DNA of 64,000 bases from Isoetes taiwanensis (lineage: Eukaryota > Streptophyta > Lycopodiopsida > Isoetales > Isoetaceae). The translations under genes were made by a program, and so were the position numbers. The stretch is from contig JAJEKV010000054.1 in the NCBI GenBank assembly GCA_021234155.1, positions 5,193,962 to 5,257,961 of the forward strand, written 5' to 3'. Each line of letters opens with the position of its first letter. Within the stretch, counting starts at the first letter, position 1. The notes under the pieces were generated by a model. It saw only the letters and a list, made by a program, of their open reading frames with translations. It made no database searches and was not told the DNA's origin. Shown here piece after piece: positions 60,579 to 64,000 of this stretch.

Positions 60579-62176
60579 TGTGGCGTTCGGCATAATATAC
60601 GCCCCAATACGTATATTATACTGCCACGTCACACGTACATGTCACAAGTGACATGTACTTGAGAGTAGGACAACGTTGCACCTAGGAGCTAAAGGTTGCA
60701 CCTAGGGGGCAACCTTGGATGTTGGGTATGTAATTAAACATACACAACAAAAGGTTCCTTGTTCATCCATTTCCAAATGGCCTAAAGCCATTTGCCCATG
60801 TGGATGCCCTAACCTAGATAGGGTCTATATAAGGGCTAAAACCCTAGACCCTAGCTCTCCTTTCACTTTGCCAATTAGGGTTTTCTAGAGCTTCCTTTCT
60901 CTTTTCGCAATTAGGGCTTTTCTGGGCCAATTCGCCAAGGTAAGGCTCGAAAATCGCATTGCCAGCTCCGAAAAGTCGGATTTGCACAACAGGTTGCTGA
61001 GTAGCAGCTGTCTTCGGCAAGATCAGGAGCATGGACGCCTTCCAAGGATCAGGAGCAAGCCAAGGAGCAGGTATCTAGTTGTTCTGTTGTGCAAAACCGT
61101 CTTTAGGCATGGCAATATGCCGGGTTAGTATGTTAGATCATCTCTGGAAGCCTTGTAGATCCCTAGATCTGAGACTCTAACGAATGAACCTAACATTGGA
61201 TGTTAAGTAGATAGATTGATATGATTCTCTATCTCTGTTCTGTGATATTGCATGTATTCCACTCTATGATCTCCTTGTTGTGGGAAGGGGGGTAGAGACC
61301 TAAAGGCTGTGTAGAAGATGCTCCTAGCATAGCACCTTAGTTCCCACGTAAATGCGGCCCGTGCACAGGAGCCCACCTGGCTGTGGGTGAAGGGGCAAGG
61401 CCGGTTGATAAGGAGGAACTTGTCTCATCGCGGACTGACCCCTCTGGTAGTAAAGCCTATCGGGGGTCTTTGCTGGCTAGGCTTAATGGCTTGCCACTGC
61501 GTGTGGGCAAGGCATGAGCTCGACACTCGTGGGGTGGTGGATATGACCTTCCAGTGAGTTCAAGTCGAATAAGGGCAAAGTGGCCCTCTAGCTAGCGCTG
61601 CGATGAGCATGGATACCTCTGGAGGAGAGGCAGCTCTCTTCCGCCTCATCGGGGGTTGGGGAGATGCAACCCAACAGAAGTAGCCCCTCCGGCTATTCAC
61701 CCGGCGGGCCTACGGCCAAGTCCCAACACTTTTTCAGCCTACTCGCAAAGTGTGCAGGGGAGGGGCGGATGGAGTGGACTACCCTAAGCCATGTTCTATG
61801 CCGGCCAAATCCATTGCCATGAAGTGCATGCGCAATGAACTCGGAGGCCTAGCCGTCGGTCATCCCCCCTCGAAGTCCGAGCACAGGTAGGATCTTCCCT
61901 TTGTATTATTGTTATGAAGGTATTGGCTGACTCTGTGATGTTGCTATTGTTATGGTGATTATGTTGTATATTATTAGTTGTGCTCACGTTTGTTTGTTAC
62001 GCTTCGCAGATAGGTCGATCCGATGGAAGGCGGATGAATGACACATCCACTCTTCCCTTGCTGGCTCTGCCCCATGGGAGTGGAGTGGTGGATGGCCCTT
62101 GTCGCGCATTTGCCGGGGAATGCTCCTCCTTCGAGTGCGATGGCGGGCATCGTGATAAGGAGTAGGGGGCGTCACA
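60579..62176 (+). repeat. 3' LTR of element 3
   Basis: Begins TGTGGCGTTCGG and ends GGGCGTCACA. Collinear with the 5' LTR over its full length, with many small indels and CTG/ACG-type differences. TATATAAGG lies at 60826-60834. Confidence 0.92.
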
Positions 62177-62312
<136 letters not shown>

Positions 62313-62530
62313 ACGCCTGGATTTGGGTGCTAGGGTTTTACTAGCGGCTGTAACTTCAGAAAGCCATAGCTCTCACATACGGTGTCAGATTGCAACGGGG
62401 TTGGGCTCGTTGGAAAGCTTATTTCGAGCTCTTTCCAACGGTGTATAACATCAATACTTTTGATTCAGTTTGACAGTCTGTAATTGGCATTTTCCGGGAC
62501 TGTGTACAGGACAGCGGATAGTAGAACAAA

Positions 62531-63440
62531 TGGCAAAAAAGAAACGGACTGTAGATGGGACTGGCAGAAACAAAAAAGAGGGAACTGAGGATGCTGGGTC
62601 GTCATCAGACTCAGGTGCCAGGTGCCGGAACAGGGGGAGCCGGATGTATCAAGAAAACAGGGAACCTGGTTTTTTCCTCCACAGAATCGGAAGCTCCAGA
62701 GAAAACTGAGGGTACAGTGACCAAGCAAGATCTGTTAGATGCCGTTGGCCAGATGAGGGCAGCCATGGAATTCTCAACCCTGTCTATGAAGACATCAATG
62801 GAGGCCTCTGTCCAAAACATGGTAAGTGATTTGAAATCTTTCTTGTTAGCTCATGTGCAAGCAGAAGTGGAGAAATGTCAGCACAATATGATAATGGAAT
62901 TAGAGTAGTTCAAGACGGGGATTAAAGTAGAATTTGAAGCTTTCAAGCAAGAGGTTTTGAGTGAAGATAGTGATTGCGAAGATGATGTAGAAGAGCAGGA
63001 AGAAAAGGACATCTCTAGAATCCAAAAGCAATTATCAGCTTTTATAGAAGAGCAAGAAAGGAGAGAAAAAGCATTGAACATCCGTTTGATTGGCATACCG
63101 GAAGAGACCAGAGAAAAGACCAAAGACATTGTTCAAAGCTTTTGTGAAAATGAACTGGCGGTGATAGATTCGGGCATTACGGATGCATTTCGAATTGGCA
63201 AGCAAACTGATAGGGATCGTCACATTATTGTCAAATTCAGATCAAAGGAAGACAAGATTAATATCTTGAAAAAAGAAGACCATGCTCAAGGGAAAGAAGA
63301 TCCGGATCAATGATGATCTTACTAAGAACCGGTTTCAAGAGTACAAGGAACAAAAGAGATCCTCAAGGAAGCAAGGCAAGGGGAAAAAAAGCGCATCTTG
63401 GCGACGGGGGAAGGTCATGGTGGAAAATCCAGAAAATGCA
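62531..63440 (+). pseudogene. LINE ORF1 RNA-binding protein
   Basis: ATG at 62531 (MAKKKRTVDGTGRNKKEGTE). After a frame change the central part is a coiled coil (QDLLDAVGQMRAAMEFSTLS, AHVQAEVEKCQHNMIMELE) interrupted by TAG at 62907. The L1-type RRM follows (LNIRLIGIPEETREKTKDIV, ITDAFRIGKQTDRDRHIIVK, SKEDKINIL). Another frame change at about 63285 gives the C-terminal KIRINDDLTKNRFQEYKEQ. The family forms trimers that coat LINE RNA. Its wording matches the ORF1-only element at 31.7 kb in layout but not closely in sequence. Confidence 0.75.
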
Positions 63441-63464
63441 TAGGTATTTGAGACCACTAGGATA

Positions 63465-64000
63465 ATGTGTTGGAACATAAATTCTATTAGTCAGTATAAA
63501 ATAGATGTAGTAGATGATCTATTTTCAAATGTAGATGTTTTGTTCTTCTTAGAAACTTGTGAAAATGAAGAAAAAGGTTTACCGGACATACATGGGTTTA
63601 CTTTGTTGCACTCGTTTGGCACAATAAAGGCCGGGCGCCTAAAAGGACATGGCGGGATTGCATGCTATGTAAGGTCAGGCATGAAACACTTGGTGAAAAT
63701 AATGAATGAAAGAGGATCATTGCAGCATATCTGGGTGGAGTTACAAGGCCAGAAAGGTAAGATCTTTGTGGCGGGATGTTACTTTCCGCCCGAGAGAATC
63801 ACCGATTTATGACTCGGACCACGGATCGGGATGACCCCTTTTTAGCTTAGAACAGAATGTGCTTTCATTCTTTGCCGGATGGTGATGTTCTCTTATTAGG
63901 AGATTTCAACGGGCGCATTGCTACCAAACAAGCAGCTATCGCTAGCATGGAAGGGGATCCCGTATGGGTCGAGATGCTTGATGATAAGGAAGTATCCCAG
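63465..64000 (+). pseudogene. LINE ORF2 endonuclease domain (partial)
   Basis: Starts MCWNINSISQYKIDVV, then DVLFFLETCENEEKGLPDI, HSFGTIKAGRLKGHGGIACY and GSLQHIWVELQGQKGKIF. In the next frame GDFNGRIATKQAAIASME gives the D-x-N metal and substrate motif. These are the conserved blocks of the APE-type endonuclease that nicks target DNA for reverse transcription. A frame change lies near 63810-63900. The protein runs off the window end. Confidence 0.85.

Larger units (their letters stand above)
62313..64000 (+). mobile_element. LINE 5' portion, continues beyond the window
   Basis: A 5' UTR of about 220 bp, an L1-like ORF1 (62531 to about 63440) and the start of ORF2 with the endonuclease domain. 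The remainder (RT) lies outside the window. ORF1 has a frameshift and an in-frame stop, so the copy is damaged. Confidence 0.8.

Overview
Eukaryotic nuclear DNA from a land plant, most likely a homosporous fern or close relative. I infer this from a plant PPR pseudogene with fern-style repeats, Ty3/gypsy elements using a tRNA-iMet primer site, LINE debris, GT-AG introns and long AT-rich stretches almost without genes. No bacterial-style operon, rRNA, tRNA or CRISPR array was seen. The window is essentially nested retrotransposons with a few host gene remnants.

Layout. 0.1-0.5 kb: 3' fragment of a LINE reverse transcriptase. 0.5-7.2 kb: almost empty. 7.2-12.4 kb: decayed Ty3/gypsy element 1 (gag, protease, an archaeal-type RNase H placed before RT, RT, RNase H, integrase). 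12.6-14.9 kb, minus strand: a SWIM zinc-finger fragment and a broken PPR gene. 15.08-26.15 kb: complete Ty3/gypsy element 2 with 565-bp LTRs, a 5-bp target duplication and a large extra ORF with a long coiled coil between integrase and the 3' LTR. 27.4-32.3 kb: LINE 3' ends, two with pentanucleotide tails, including an ORF1-only element. 32.3-36.2 kb: integrase/chromodomain relic plus a 2.4-kb 3' LTR with an internal 0.9-kb duplication. 37.9-62.2 kb: giant LTR element 3 (24.3 kb) seated inside a (CT)n microsatellite. 62.3-64 kb: 5' half of a LINE running off the window.

The most unusual part is the 5' internal region of element 3 (39.5-43.8 kb). It holds two units of the same layout: nested hairpin repeats about 200 bp apart, then a TATA box, then an ORF. 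The first ORF opens with the histone H3 tail signature MART/KQT and ends in an unmistakable but divergent H3 histone fold. The second encodes a charged protein I do not recognise. A 12-kb AT-rich stretch with a plausible small spliced gene separates this cassette from the gag-pol remnant of the same element.

Most pol and ORF sequences carry frameshifts. Comparing the LTR pairs shows many differences of a non-mutational type at CTG/CAG sites (for example CTG against ACG). Some of the breaks may therefore be assembly or base-calling artefacts rather than real decay.
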